Origin: Hydractinia symbiolongicarpus
Lineage: Eukaryota > Cnidaria > Hydrozoa > Anthoathecata > Hydractiniidae
Direction of reading: 5' to 3'
NCBI RefSeq assembly: GCF_029227915.1
Contig: NC_079888.1
Location: forward strand, 20,192,001-20,256,000
DNA length: 64,000 nt
The notes under the pieces were generated by a model. That model had not been told where the DNA came from. It ran no database searches and saw nothing but the letters and a program-made list of their open reading frames with translations. A program made the translations under genes and the position numbers. This document shows positions 11,203 to 23,909 of this stretch, in pieces; position 1 is the stretch's first letter; each line of letters starts with the position of its first letter.

Positions 11203-14200
11203 GGAACTCAGCGGCTACTCTGGGCTCTGTGGTAGCGCTTCAATTAAGAATTAAGATAAAAAAGTCATTTTTTTATTGTGGGACCAATCCTAGCCATTAT
11301 CTCGCGCTGGAGAAATAGCGGCAGTTTCTAAAACTACATTTCCTTGACTTTCTAACGGTGTCAGTCTGTTTGAGTTTCAACGGTTGTGTCACATATTCGT
11401 ACCAACATGTATTTAGCAATATTTTTTTTATGTTACTAGGTTGCATTGCTTTTAACAATGAAACGTTGACTGTGGGACTTAATTGAACTAACTTTGGACT
11501 GTGACCTGATAAATGTGATAAATGAGACAATTGGACTCCAAGAAATAACATTCTTCTTAATTTGACGTGATTACCGGAACTCAGCGACTACTCTGGGCTC
11601 TGTGTTAGCGCTTCATTTAAGAATTATGATAAAAAAAAGTCATTTTTTTATTGTGGGACCAATCCTAGCTATTATCGCGAGCTGAGGAAATAGCGACAGT
11701 TTCAAAAACTACATTTCATTGACTTTCTAACGGTGTCAGTCTGTTTGAGTTTCAACGGTTGTGTCACATATTCGTACCAACATGTATTTAGCAATATTTT
11801 TTATATTACTAGGTTGCATTGCTTTTAACAATGAAACGTTGACTGTGGGACTTAATTGAACTAACTTTGGACTGTGACCTGATAAATGTGATAAATGAGA
11901 CAATTGGACTCCAAGAAATAACATTCTTCTTAATTTGACGTGATTGCCGGAACTCAGCGACTACTCTGGGCTCTGTGGTAGCGCTTCAATTAAGAATTAA
12001 GATAAAAAAGTCATTTTTTTATTGTGGGACCAATCCTAGCCATTATCTCGCGCTGAAGAAATAGCGGCAGTTTCAAAAACAACATTTCATTGACTTTCTA
12101 ACGGTGTCAGTCCGTTTGAGTTACAACGGTTGGGTCAAATATTCGTACCAACATGTATTTAGCGATATTTTTCTGATATCACTAGGTTGCATCTCTTTTA
12201 ACAATGAAAGGATTGACTGTGGGACTTAATTGAGCTAACTTTGGACTGTGACCTGATAAATGTGATAAATGAGACAATTGAACTCCAAGAAATAACATTC
12301 TTGTTAATTTGACGTGATTGCTGGAACTCAGCGATTACACTGGGCATTGTGGTAGCGCTTCATTTAAAAATTAAGATACAAAAAGTCATTTTTTCATTGT
12401 GGGACCAATCCTAGCCGTTATCGCGCGCTAAAGAAATAGCGACAGTTTCAAGAACTACATTTCATTGACTTTCTAACGGTGTCAGTCCGTTTGAGTTACA
12501 ACGGTTGGGTCACATATTCGTACCAACATGCATTTAATGATATTTTTCTGATATTACTAGGTTGCATCGCTTTTAACTATGAAACGGTTGACTGTGGGAC
12601 TTAATTGAGCTAACTTTGGACTGTCACCTGATAAATGTGATAAAGGAGACAATTGGACTCCAAGAAAAAACATTCTTCTTAATTTGACGTGATTGCCGAA
12701 ACTCAGCGAATACACTGGGCTCTGTGGTAGCGCTTCATTTAAGAATTAAGATAAAAAGTCATTTTTTTATTGTGGGACCAATCCTAGCCAATATCTCGCG
12801 TTGAAGAAATAGCGACAGTTTCAAAAACTACATTTCATTGACTTTCAAACGGTGTCAGTTCGTTTGAGTTACAACGGTTGGGTCACATATTCGTACCAAC
12901 ATGTATTTAGCGATATTTTTTTGATATTACTAGGTTGCATCGCTTTTAACAATGAAACGTTGACTATGGGACTTAATTGAACTAACTTTGGACTGTGACC
13001 TGATAAATGTGATAAATGAGACAATTGGACTCCAAGAAATAACATTCTTGTTAATTTGACGTGATTGCCGGAACTCAGCGGCTACTCTGGGCTCTGTGGT
13101 AGCGCTTCAATTAAGAATTAAGATAAAAAAGTCATTTTTTTATTGTGGGACCAATCCTAGCCATTATCTCGCGCTGAAGAAATAGCGGCAGTTTCAAAAA
13201 CTACATTTCATTGACATTCTAACGGTGTCAGTCCGTTTGAGTTACAACGGTTGGGTCAAATATTCGTACCAACATGTATTTAGCGATATTTTTCTGATAT
13301 TACTAGGTTGCATCTCTTTTAACAATGAAAGGATTGACTGTGGGACTTAATTGAGCTAACTTTGGACTTTCACCTGATAAATGTGATAAATGAGACAATT
13401 GAACTCCAAGAAATAACATTCTTGTTAATTTGACGTGATTGCTGGAACTCAGCGATTACACTGGGCATTGTGGTAGCGCTTCATTTAAAAATTAAGATAC
13501 AAAAAGTCATTTTTTCATTGTGGGACCAATCCTAGCCGTTATCGCGCGCTAAAGAAATAGCGACAGTTTCAAAAACTACATTTCATTGACTTTCTAACGG
13601 TGTCAGACCGTTTGAGTTACAACGGTTGGGTCACATATTCGTACCAACATGCATTTAATGATATTTTTCTGATATTACTAGGTTGCATCGCTTTTAACTA
13701 TGAAACGGTTGACTGTGGGACTTAATTGAGCTAACTTTGGACTGTCACCTGATAAATGTGATAAAGGAGACAATTGGACTCCAAGAAAAAACATTCTTCT
13801 TAATTTGACATGATTGCCGAAACTCAGCGATGACACTGGGCTCTGTGGTAGCGCTTCATTTAAGAATTATGATAAAAAAAGTCATTTCTTTATTGTGGGA
13901 CCAATCCTAGCCATTATCTCGCGCTGAAGAAATAGCGACAGATTCAAAAACTACATTTCCTTGACTTTCTAACGGTGTCAGTCCGTTTGAGTTTCAACGG
14001 TTGTGTCACATATTCGTACCAACATGTATTTAGCGATATTTTTTTTATATTACTAGGTTGCATCGCTTTTAACAATGAAACGTTGACTGTGGGACTTAAT
14101 TGAACTAACTTTGGACTGTGACCTGATAAATGTGATAAATGAGACAATTGGACTCCAAGAAATAACATTCTTCTTAATTTGACGTGATTGCCGGAACTCA

Positions 14201-14940
14201 GCGACTACTCTGGGCTCTGTGGTAGCGCTTCAATTAAGAATTAAGATAAAAAAGTCATTTTTTTATTGTGGGACCAATCCTAGCCATTATCTAGCGCTGA
14301 AGAAATAGCGGCAGTTTCAAAAACTACATTTCATTGACTTTCTAACGGTGTCAGTCCGTTTGAGTTACAACGGTTGGGTCAAATATTCGTACCAACATGT
14401 ATTTAGCGATATTTTTCTGATATTACTAGGTTGCATCTCTTTTTACAATGAAAGGATTGACTGTGGAACTTAATTGAGCTAACTTTGGACTGTGACCTGA
14501 TAAATGTGATAAATGAGACAATTGAACTCCAAGAAATAACATTCTTGTTAATTTGACGTGATTGCTGGAACTCAGCGATTACACTGGGCATTGTGGTAGC
14601 GCTTCATTTAAAAGTTAAGATACAAAAAGTCATTTTTTCATTGTGGGACCAATCCTAGCCGTTATCGCGCGCTAAAGAAATAGCGACAGTTTCAAGAACT
14701 ACATTTCATTGACTTTTTAACGGTGTCAGTCCGTTTGAGTTTCAACGGTTGTGTCACATATTTGTACCAACATTTATTTAACGATATTTTTTTGATATTA
14801 CTAGGTTGCATCGCTTTTAACAATGAAACGTTGACTGTGGGACTTAATTGAACTAACTTTGGACTGTGACCTGATAAATGTGATAAATGAGACAATTGGA
14901 CTCCAAGAAATAACATTCTTCTTAATTTGACATGATTGCC
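11203..14940 (+). repeat. Monomers 31-40: J2-A pair followed by three J-K-X trimers (~1121 bp)
   Basis: Starts are 11203, 11576, then 11949-12323-12698, 13070-13444-13819 and 14193-14567 (next start 14941). The J position always has AGCGGCAG with GTTGGGTCAAATATTCG and GAAAGGATTG; the K position always has GGGCATTGTGG, AGATACAAAAAG and CGCTAAAGAAATAGC. The third position varies: 12698 is a CCAATATCTCGCGTTG copy and 13819 is the X variant with GTCATTTCTTTATTG. The third K (14567) switches to alpha sequence in its second half. K starts are spaced 1121 and 1123 bp apart. Confidence 0.9.
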
Positions 14941-17900
14941 GGAACTCAGCGATTACACTGGTCTCTGTGGTAGCGCTTCATTTAAGAATTAAGATAAAAA
15001 AGTATTTTTTCATTGTGGGACCAATCCTAGCCGTTATCGCGCGCTGAAGAAATAGCGACAGTTTCAAAAACTGCATTTCATTGACTTTCTAACGGTGTCA
15101 GTCCGTTTGAATTTCAACGGTTGGGTAACATATTCGTACCAACATGTATTTAGCGATATTTTCTGATATTACTAGGTTGCATCGCTTTTAACAATGGAAC
15201 GATTGACTGTGGGACTTAATTGAGCTAACTTTGGACTGTGACCTGATAAATGTGATAAATGAGACAATTGGACTCCAAGAAATAACATTCTTGTTAATTT
15301 GACGTGATTGCCGGAACTCAGCGATTACACTGGGCACTGTGGTAGCGCTTCATTTAAGAATTATGATTTAAAAAGTCATTTTTTTATTGTGGGACCAATC
15401 GTAGCCATTATCCTGCGCTGAGGAAATAGCGACAGTTTCAAAAACAATATTTCATTGACTTTCTAACGGTGTCAGTCTGTTTGAGTTTCAACGGTTGTGT
15501 CACATATTCGTACCAACATGTATTTAGCGATATTTTTTTGATATTACTAGGTTGCATTGCGTTTAACAATGAAACGTAGACTGTGGGAATTAATTGAACT
15601 AAATTTGGATTGTGACCTGATAAATGTGATAAATGAGACAATTGGACTCCAAGAAATAACATTCTTCTTAATTTGACGTGATTGCCGGAACTCAGCGATT
15701 ACACTGGGCTCTGTGGTAGCGCTTCAATTAAGAATTAAGGTAAAAAAGTCATTTTTTTATTGCGGGACCAATCCTAGCCATTATCTCGCGCTGAAGAAAT
15801 AGCGGCAGTTTCAAAAACTACATTTCATTGACTTTTTAACGGTGTCCGTCCGTTTGAGTTACAACGGCTGGGTCAAGTATTCGTACCAACATGTATTTAC
15901 CAATATTTTTCTGATATTACTAGGTTGCATCTCTTTTAACAATGAAACGATTGACTGTGGGATTTAATTGAGCTAACTTTGGACTGTGACCTGATAAATG
16001 TGATAAATGAGACAATTGGACTCCAAGAAATAACATTCTTCTTAATTTGACGTGATTGCCGGAACTCAGCGATTACACTGGGCACTGTGGTAGCGCTTCA
16101 TTTAAAAATTAGGATACAAAAAGTCATTTTTTTATTGTGGGACCAATCCTAGCCGTTATCGCGCGCGTTGACAAAAAAGCGACAGTTCTAAAACTACATT
16201 TCATTGACTTTCTAACGGTGTCAGTCCGTTTGAGTTACAACGGTTGGGTCACATATTCGTACCAACATGTATTTAGCGATATTTTTCTGATATTACTAGG
16301 TTGCATCGCTTTTAACTATGAAACGATTGACTGTGGGACTTAATTGAGCTACCTTTGGACTGTCACCTGATAAATGAGATAAAGAAGACTATTGGACTTC
16401 AAGAAAAAACATTCTTCTTAATTTGATGTGATTGCCGGAACTCAGCGATTACACTGGGCTCTGTGGTAGCGCTTTAATTAAGAATTAAGATAAAAAAGTC
16501 ATTTTTTTATTGCGGGACCAATCCTAGCCATTATCTGGCGCTGAAGAAATAGCGGCAGTTTCAAAAACTACATTTCATTGACTTTCTAACGGTGTCAGTC
16601 CGTTTGAGTTACAACGGTTGGGTTACATATTCGTACCAACATGTATTTAACGATATTTTTCTGATATTATTAGGTCGCATCGCTTTTAACTATGAAACAG
16701 TTGACTGTGGGACTTAATTGAGCTAACTTTGGACTGTGACCTGATAAATGTGATAAATGAGACAATTGGACTCCAAGAAATAACATTCTTGTTAATTTGA
16801 CGTGATTGCCGGAACTCAGCGATTACACTGGGCACTGTGGTAGCGCTTCATTTAAGAATTATGATAAAAAAAGTCATTTTTTTATTGTGGGACCAATCCT
16901 AGCCATTATCCTGCGCTGAGGAAATAGCGACAGTTTCAAAAACAATATTTCATTGACTTTCTAACGGTGTCAGTCTGTTTGAGTTTCAACGGTTGTGTCA
17001 CATATTCGTACCAACATGTATTTAGCGATATTTTTCTGATATTACTACGTTGCATCTCTTTTAACAATGAAACGATTGACTGTGGGACTTAATTGAGCTA
17101 ACTTTGGACTGTGACCTGATAAATGTGATAAATGAGACAATTGGACTCCAAGAAATAACATTCTTGTTAATTTGACGTGATTGCCAGAACTCAGCGATTA
17201 CACTGGGCACTGTGGTAGCGCTTCATTTAAAAATTAGGATACAAAAAGTCATTTTTTTATTGTGGGACCAATCCTAGCCGTTATCGCGCGCTAAAGGAAT
17301 AGCGACAGTTTTAAGAACTACATTTCATTGACTTTCTAACGGTGTCAGTCCGTTTAAGTTACAACGGTTGGGTCACATATTCGTGCCAACATGTATTAAA
17401 CGATATTTTTCAGATATTATTAGGTTGCATCGCTTTTAACTATGAAACAGTTGACTGTGGGACTTAATTGAGCTATCTTTGGACTGTCACCTGATAAAGG
17501 TGATAAAGGAGACAATTGGACTCCAAGAAAAAACATTCTTCTTAATTTGACATGATTGCCGAAACTCAGCGATTACACTGGGCTCTGTGGTAGCGCTTCA
17601 TTTAAAAATTAAGCTAAAAAAGTCATTTTTTTACTGTGGGACCTATCCTAGCCGTTAGCTCGCGTTGACAAAAAAGCGACAGTTTCAAAAACTACATTTC
17701 ATTGACTTTCTAACGGTGTCAGTCCGTTTGAGTTACAACGGTTGGGTCACATATTCGTACCAACATGTATTTAGCGATATTTTTCTGATATTACTAGGTT
17801 GCATCGCTTTTAACTATGAAACGATTGACTGTGGGACTTAATTGAGCTACCTTTGGACTGTCACCTGATAAATGAGGTAAAGGAGACTATTGGACTTCAA

Positions 17901-19056
17901 GAAAAAACATTCTTCTTAATTTGACGTGATTGCCGGAACTCAGCGATTACACTGGGCTCTGTGGTAGCGCTTTAATTAAGAATTAAGATAAAAAAGTCAT
18001 TTTTTTATTGCGGGACCAATCCTAGCCATTATCTGGCGCTGAAGAAATAGCGGCAGTTTCAAAAACTACATTTCATTGACTTTCTAACGGTGTCAGTCCG
18101 TTTGAGTTACAACAGTTGGGTTACATATTCGTACCAACATGTATTTAACGATATTTTTCTGATATTATTAGGTCGCATCGCTTTTAACTATGAAACAGTT
18201 GACTGTGGGACTTAATTGAGCTATCTTTGGACTGTCACCTGATAAAGGTGATAAAGGAGACAATTGGACTCCAAGAAAAAACATTCTTCTTAATTTGACA
18301 TGATTGCCGAAACTCAGCGATTACACTGGGCTCTGTGGTAGCGCTTCATTTAAAAATTAAGCTAAAAAAGTCATTTTTTTACTGTGGGACCTATCCTAGC
18401 CGTTAGCTCGCGTTGACAAAAAAGCGACAGTTTCAAAAACTACATTTCATTGACTTTCTAACGGTGTCAGTCCGTTTGAGTTACAACGGTTGGGTCACAT
18501 ATTCGTACCAACATGTATTTAGCGATATTTTTCTGATATTACTAGGTTGCATCGCTTTTAACTATGAAACGATTGACTGTGGGACTTAATTGAGCTACCT
18601 TTGGACTGTCACCTGATAAATGAGGTAAAGGAGACTATTGGACTTCAAGAAAAAACATTCTTCTTAATTTGACGTGATTGCCGGAACTCAGCGATTACAC
18701 TGGGCTCTGTGGTAGCGCTTTAATTAAGAATTAAGATAAAAAAGTCATTTTTTTATTGCGGGACCAATCCTAGCCATTATCTGGCGCTGAAGAAATAGCG
18801 GCAGTTTCAAAAACTACATTTCATTGACTTTCTAACGGTGTCAGTCCGTTTGAGTTACAACGGTTGGGTTACATATTCGTACCAACATGTATTTAACGAT
18901 ATTTTTCTGATATTATTAGGTCGCATCGCTTTTAACTATGAAACAGTTGACTGTGGGACTTAATTGAGCTAACTTTGGACTGTCACCTGATAAATGTGAT
19001 AAAAGAGACTATTGGACTCCAAGAAAAAACATTCTTCTTCATTTGACGTGATTGCC
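14941..19056 (+). repeat. Monomers 41-51: decayed pentamer, ending in a clean dimer repeat
   Basis: Starts are 14941, 15313, 15687, 16061, 16437, 16811, 17186, 17561, 17935, 18309 and 18683. The sets 15313-16810 and 16811-18308 are each four monomers (1498 bp), but they are best read as two versions of a five-monomer unit that each lost one monomer at a different place. The 16061 monomer joins the front of a 17186-like copy to the back of a 17561-like copy. The 16811 monomer joins the front of a 15313-like copy to the back of a 15687-like copy. The last two positions then repeat as a 748 bp dimer (17561-18308 and 18309-19056) with matching rare features, including AATGAGGTAAAGGAG and CTGGCGCTG. 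Confidence 0.85.
16474..16481. other. TTAATTAA palindrome, marker of a monomer subset
   Basis: TTAATTAA is absent from the common monomer but present in 13 copies I found: those starting 16437, 17935, 18683, 35865, 36614, 38107, 39227, 39599, 40348, 41841, 42961, 47074 and 48195. It arises in two ways: GCTTTAATTAAG by one C-to-T change from GCTTCAATTAAG, and GCTTAATTAAG with one base fewer. It is a useful physical marker of the amplified blocks, with no implied function. Confidence 0.85.
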
Positions 19057-22000
19057 GGAACTCAGCGATTACACTGGGCTCTGTGGTAGCGCCTCAATTA
19101 AGAATTAAGATAAAAAAGTCATTTTTTTATTGCGGGACCAATCCTAGCCATTATCTCGCGCTGAAGAAATAGCGGCAGTTTCAAAAACTACATTTCATTG
19201 ACTTTCTAACGGTGTCAGTCCGTTTGAGTTACAACGGTTGGGTCAAATATTCGTACCAACATGTATTTAGCGATATTTTTCTGATATTACTAGGTTGCAT
19301 CTCTTTTAACAATGAAACGATTGACTGTGGGACTTAATTGAGCTAACTTTGGACTGTGACCTGATAAATGTGATAAATGAGACAATTGGACTCCAAGAAA
19401 TAATATTCTTGTTAATTTGACGTGATTGCCGGAACTCAGCGATTACACTGGGCACTGTGGTAGCGCTTCATTTAAAAATTAAGATACAAAAAGTAATTTT
19501 TTTATTGTGGGACCAATCCTAGCCGTTATCGCGCGCTAAAGATATAGCGACAGTTTCAAGAACTACATTTCATTGACTTTGTAACGGTGTCAGTCCGTTT
19601 GAGTTTCAACGGTTGTGTCACATATTCGTACCAACATGTATTTAGCGATATTTTTTGATATTACTAGGGTGCATCGCTTTTAACAATGAAACGTTGACTG
19701 TGGGACTTAAATGAACTAACTTTGGACTGTGACCTGATAAATGTGATAAATGAGACAATTGGACTCCAAGAAATAACATTCTTCTTAATTTGACGTGATT
19801 GCCGGAACTCAGCGATTACACTGGGCTCTGTGGTAGCGCTTCAATTAAGAATTAAGATAAAAAAAAGTAATTTTTTATTGCGGGACCAATCCTAGCCATT
19901 ATCTCGCGCTGAAGAAATAGCGGCAGTTTCAAAAACTACATTTCATTGACTTTTTAACGGTGTCAGTCCGTTTGAGTTACAACGGTTGGGACTAATATTC
20001 GTACCAACATGTATTTAGCGATATTTTTCTGATATTACTAGGTTGCATCTCTTTTAACAATGAAACGATTGACTGTTGGACTTAATTGAGATAACTTTAG
20101 ACTGTGACCTGATAAATGTGATAAATGAGACAATTGGACTCCAAGAAATAACATTCTTCTTAATTTGACGTGATTGCCGGAACTCAGCGATTACACTGGG
20201 CACTGTGGTAGCGCTTCATTTAAAAATTAAGATACAAAAAGTCATTTTTTTATTGTGGGACCAATCCTAGCCGTTATCGCGCGCTAAAGAAATAGCGACA
20301 GTTTCAAGAACTACATTTCATTGACTTTCTAACGGTGTCAGTCCGTTTGAGTTACAACGGTTGGGTCACATATTCGTACCAACATGTATTTAACGATATT
20401 TTTCTGATAATATTAGGTTGCATCGCTTTTAACTATGAAACAGTTGACTGTGGGACTTACTTGAGCTAACTTTGGACTGTCACCTGATAAATGTGATAAA
20501 GGAGACAATTGGACTCCAAGAAAAAACATTCTTCTTAATTTGACATGATTGCCGAAACTCAGCGATTACACTGGGCTCTGTGGTAGCGCTTCATTTAAGA
20601 ATTATGATAAAAAAACCATTTTTTTACTGTGGGACCTATCCTAGCCGTTAGCGCGCGTTGACGAAAAAGCGACAGTTTCAAAAACTACATTTCATTGACT
20701 TTCTAACGGTGTCAGTCCGTTTGAGTTACCACGGTTGGGTCACATATTCGTACCAACATGTATTTAGCCATATTTTTCTGATATTACTAGGTTGCATCGC
20801 TTTTAACTATGAAACGATTGACTGTGGGACTTAATTGAACTAACTTTGGACTCTGGCCTGATAAATGTGATAAATGAGACAATTGGACACCAAGAAATAA
20901 CATTCTTCTTAATTTGACATGATTGCCGAAACTCAGCGATTACACTGGCCGCTGTGGTAGCGCTTCATTTAAGAGTTTAGATAAATAAGTCATTCTTTAC
21001 TGTGGGACCAGTCCTATCTGTTATCGCGCGCGGAAGAAATAGCGACAGTTTCAAAAACTAAATTTCATTGAATTTCTAACGGTGTCAGTCCGTTTCAGTT
21101 ACAACGGTTTGGTCACATATTCGTACAACATGTATTTAGCGATATTTTTCTGATATTACTAGGTTGCATCGCTTTTAACTATGAAACGATTGACTGTGGG
21201 ACTTAATTGAACTAACTTTGGACTCTGGCCTGATAAATGTGATACATGAGTCAATTGGACACCAAGAAATAACATTCTTCTTAATTTGACATGATTGCCG
21301 AAACTCAGCGATTACACTGGGCTCTGTGGTAGCGCCTCATTTAAGAATTAAGTTAAAAAAAGTCATTTTTTTATTGCGGGACCAATCCTAGACATTATCG
21401 CGCGCTGAGGAAATAGCGACAGTTTCAAAAACTACATTTCATTGACTTTCTAACGGTGTCAGTCACTTTGAGTTTCAACGGTTGTGTCACATATTTGTAC
21501 CAACATGTATTTAGCGATATTTTTATGATATTACTAGGTTGCATCGCTATTAACAATGAAACGTTGACTGTGGGACTTAATTGGACTAACTCTGGACTGT
21601 GACCTAATAAATGTGATAAATGAGACAATTGGACTCCAAGAAATAACATTCTTCTTAATGATTGCCGAAACTCAGCGATTACACTGGGCTCTGTGGTAGC
21701 GCTTCATTTAAGAATTATGATAAAAAAGTCATTTTTTTATTGCGGGACCAATCCTAGCCAATATCTCGCGCTGAAGAAATTGCGACAGTTTCAAAAACTA
21801 CATTTCATTGACTTTCTAACGGTGTCAGTCCGTTTGAGTTACAACGGTTGGGTCACATATTCGTACCAACATGTATTTAGCGATATTTTTTTGATATTAC
21901 TAGGTTGCATCGCCTTTAACAATGAAACGTTGACTGTGGGACTTAATTGAACTAACTTTGGACTGTGACCTGATAAATGTGATAAATGAGACAATTGGAC

Positions 22001-22413
22001 TCCAAGAAATAACATTCTTCTTAATTTGACGTGATTGCCGGAACTCGGCGATTACACTGGGCTCTGTGGTAGCGCTTCATTTAAGAATTAAGATAAAAAA
22101 ATCATTTTTTCATTGTGGGACCAATCCTAGCCGTTATCGCGCGCTGACGAAATAGCGACAGTTTCAAAAACTACATTTTATTGACTTTCTAACGGTGTCA
22201 GTCCGTTTGAGTTACAACGGTTGGGTAAAATATTCGTACCAACATGTATTTAGCGATATTTTTCTGATATTACTAGGTTGCATCGCTTTTAACTATGAAA
22301 CGATTGACTGTGGGACTTAATTGAACTAACTTTGGACTGTGACCTGATAAATGTGATAAATAAGACAATTGGACTCCAAGATATAACATTCTTGCTAATT
22401 TGACGTGATTGCC
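19057..22413 (+). repeat. Monomers 52-60: F-K dimers, a CCATTT/N module, short 367 bp copy
   Basis: Starts are 19057, 19431, 19804, 20179, 20554, 20928, 21300, 21667 and 22040. Two F-K dimers come first (F: CAATTAAG, GCGGGACC, CATCTCTTTT; K: GGGCACTGTGG, GATACAAAAAG, CTAAAG). They are followed by the CCATTTTTTTACTGTGGG copy at 20554 and the diverged N copy at 20928. The order K, CCATTT, N recurs at 30631, 33995 and 44457. The 21300 monomer is only 367 bp because TTGACAT/TTGACGT is missing before GATTGCC. No gene or other element is visible. Confidence 0.88.
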
Positions 22414-23909
22414 GGAACTCAGCGATTACACTGGGCACTGTGGTAGCGCTTCATTTAAAAATTAAGCTAAAAAAGTCATTTTTTTACTGTGGGACCTATC
22501 CTAGCCGTTAGCGCGCGTTGACGAAAAAGTGACAGTTTCAAAAACTACATTTCATTGACTTTCTAACGGTGTCAGTCCGTTTGAGTTACAACGGTTGGGT
22601 CACATATTCGTACCAACATGTATTTAGCGATATTTTTCTGATATTACTAGGTTGCATCGCTTTTAACAATGAAACGATTGACTGTGGGACTTAATTGAGC
22701 TACCTTTGGACTGTCACCTGATAAATGAGATAAAGGAGACTATTGGACTCCAAGAAAAAACATTCTTCTTAATTTGACGTGATTGCCGGAACTCAGCGAT
22801 TACACTGGGCTCTGTGGTAGCGCTTCAATTAAGAATTAAGATAAAAAAGTCATTTTTTTATTGCGGGACCAATCCTAGCCATTATCTCGCGCTGAAGAAA
22901 TAGCGGCAGTTTCAAAAACTACATTTCATTGACTTTCTAACGGTGTCAGTCCGTTTGAGTTACAACGGTTGGGTCAAATATTCGTACCAACATGTATTTT
23001 GCGATATTTTTCTGATATTACTAGGTTGCATCTCTTTTAACAATGAAACGATTGACTGTGGGACTTAATTGAGCTAACTTTGGACTGTGACCTGATAAAT
23101 GTGATAAATGAGACAATTGGACTCCAAGAAATAACATTCTTGTTAATTTGACGTGATTGCCGGAACTCAGCGATTACACTGGGCACTGTGGTAGCGCTTC
23201 ATTTAAAAATTAAGCTAAAAAAGTCATTTTTTTACTGTGGGACCTATCCTAGCCGTTAGCGCGCGTTGACGAAAAAGCGACAGTTTCAAAAACTACATTT
23301 CATTGACTTTCTAACGGTGTCAGTCCGTTTGAGTTACAACGGTTGGGTCACATATCCGTACCAACATGTATTTAGCGATATTTTTCTGATAATATTGGGT
23401 TGCATCGCTTTTAACTATGAAACGATTGACTGTGGGACTTAATTGAGCTACCTTTGGACTGTCACCTGATAAATGAGATAAAGGAGACTATTGGACTCCA
23501 AGAAAAAACATTCTTCTTAATTTGACGTGATTGCCGGAACTCAGCGATTACACTGGGCTCTGTGGTAGCGCTTCAATTAAGAATTAAGATAAAAAAGTCA
23601 TTTTTTTATTGCGGGACCAATCCTAGCCATTATCTCGCGCTGAAGAAATAGCGGCAGTTTCAAAAACTACATTTCATTGACTTTCTAACGCTGTCAGTCC
23701 GTTTGAGTTACAACGGTTGGGTCAAATATTCGTACCAACATGTATTTTGCGATATTTTTCTGATATTACTAGGTTGCACCTCTTTTAACAATGAAACGAT
23801 TGACTGTGGGACTTAATTGAGCTAACTTTGGACTGTGACCTGATAAATGTGATAAAGGAGACAATTGGACTCCAAGAAAAAACATTCTTCTTAATTTGAC
23901 ATGATTGCC
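22414..23909 (+). repeat. Monomers 61-64: 748 bp dimer, two tandem copies
   Basis: Starts are 22414, 22788, 23162 and 23536. The first member has AAGCTAAAAAAGTC, ACTGTGGGACCTATCC and GCGCGTTGACGAAAAAG, and ends GAGATAAAGGAGACTATTGG. The second has CAATTAAG, GCGGGACC, GTCAAATATTCG and GTATTTTGCGATA. The rare TTTTGCGATA in both 22788 and 23536 marks them as direct copies. Small differences separate the pairs, for example GTGACAG against GCGACAG, and TATCCGTACC at 23162 only. Confidence 0.9.

Noticed and set aside
16137-16343. Plus-strand ORFs of about 68-85 codons (also 21693-21950, 24916-25125, 26412-26621, 60929-61183).
   Set aside because: They occur in only a few monomers where a chance ATG and absence of stops coincide, and their translations are of ordinary satellite sequence in other frames.
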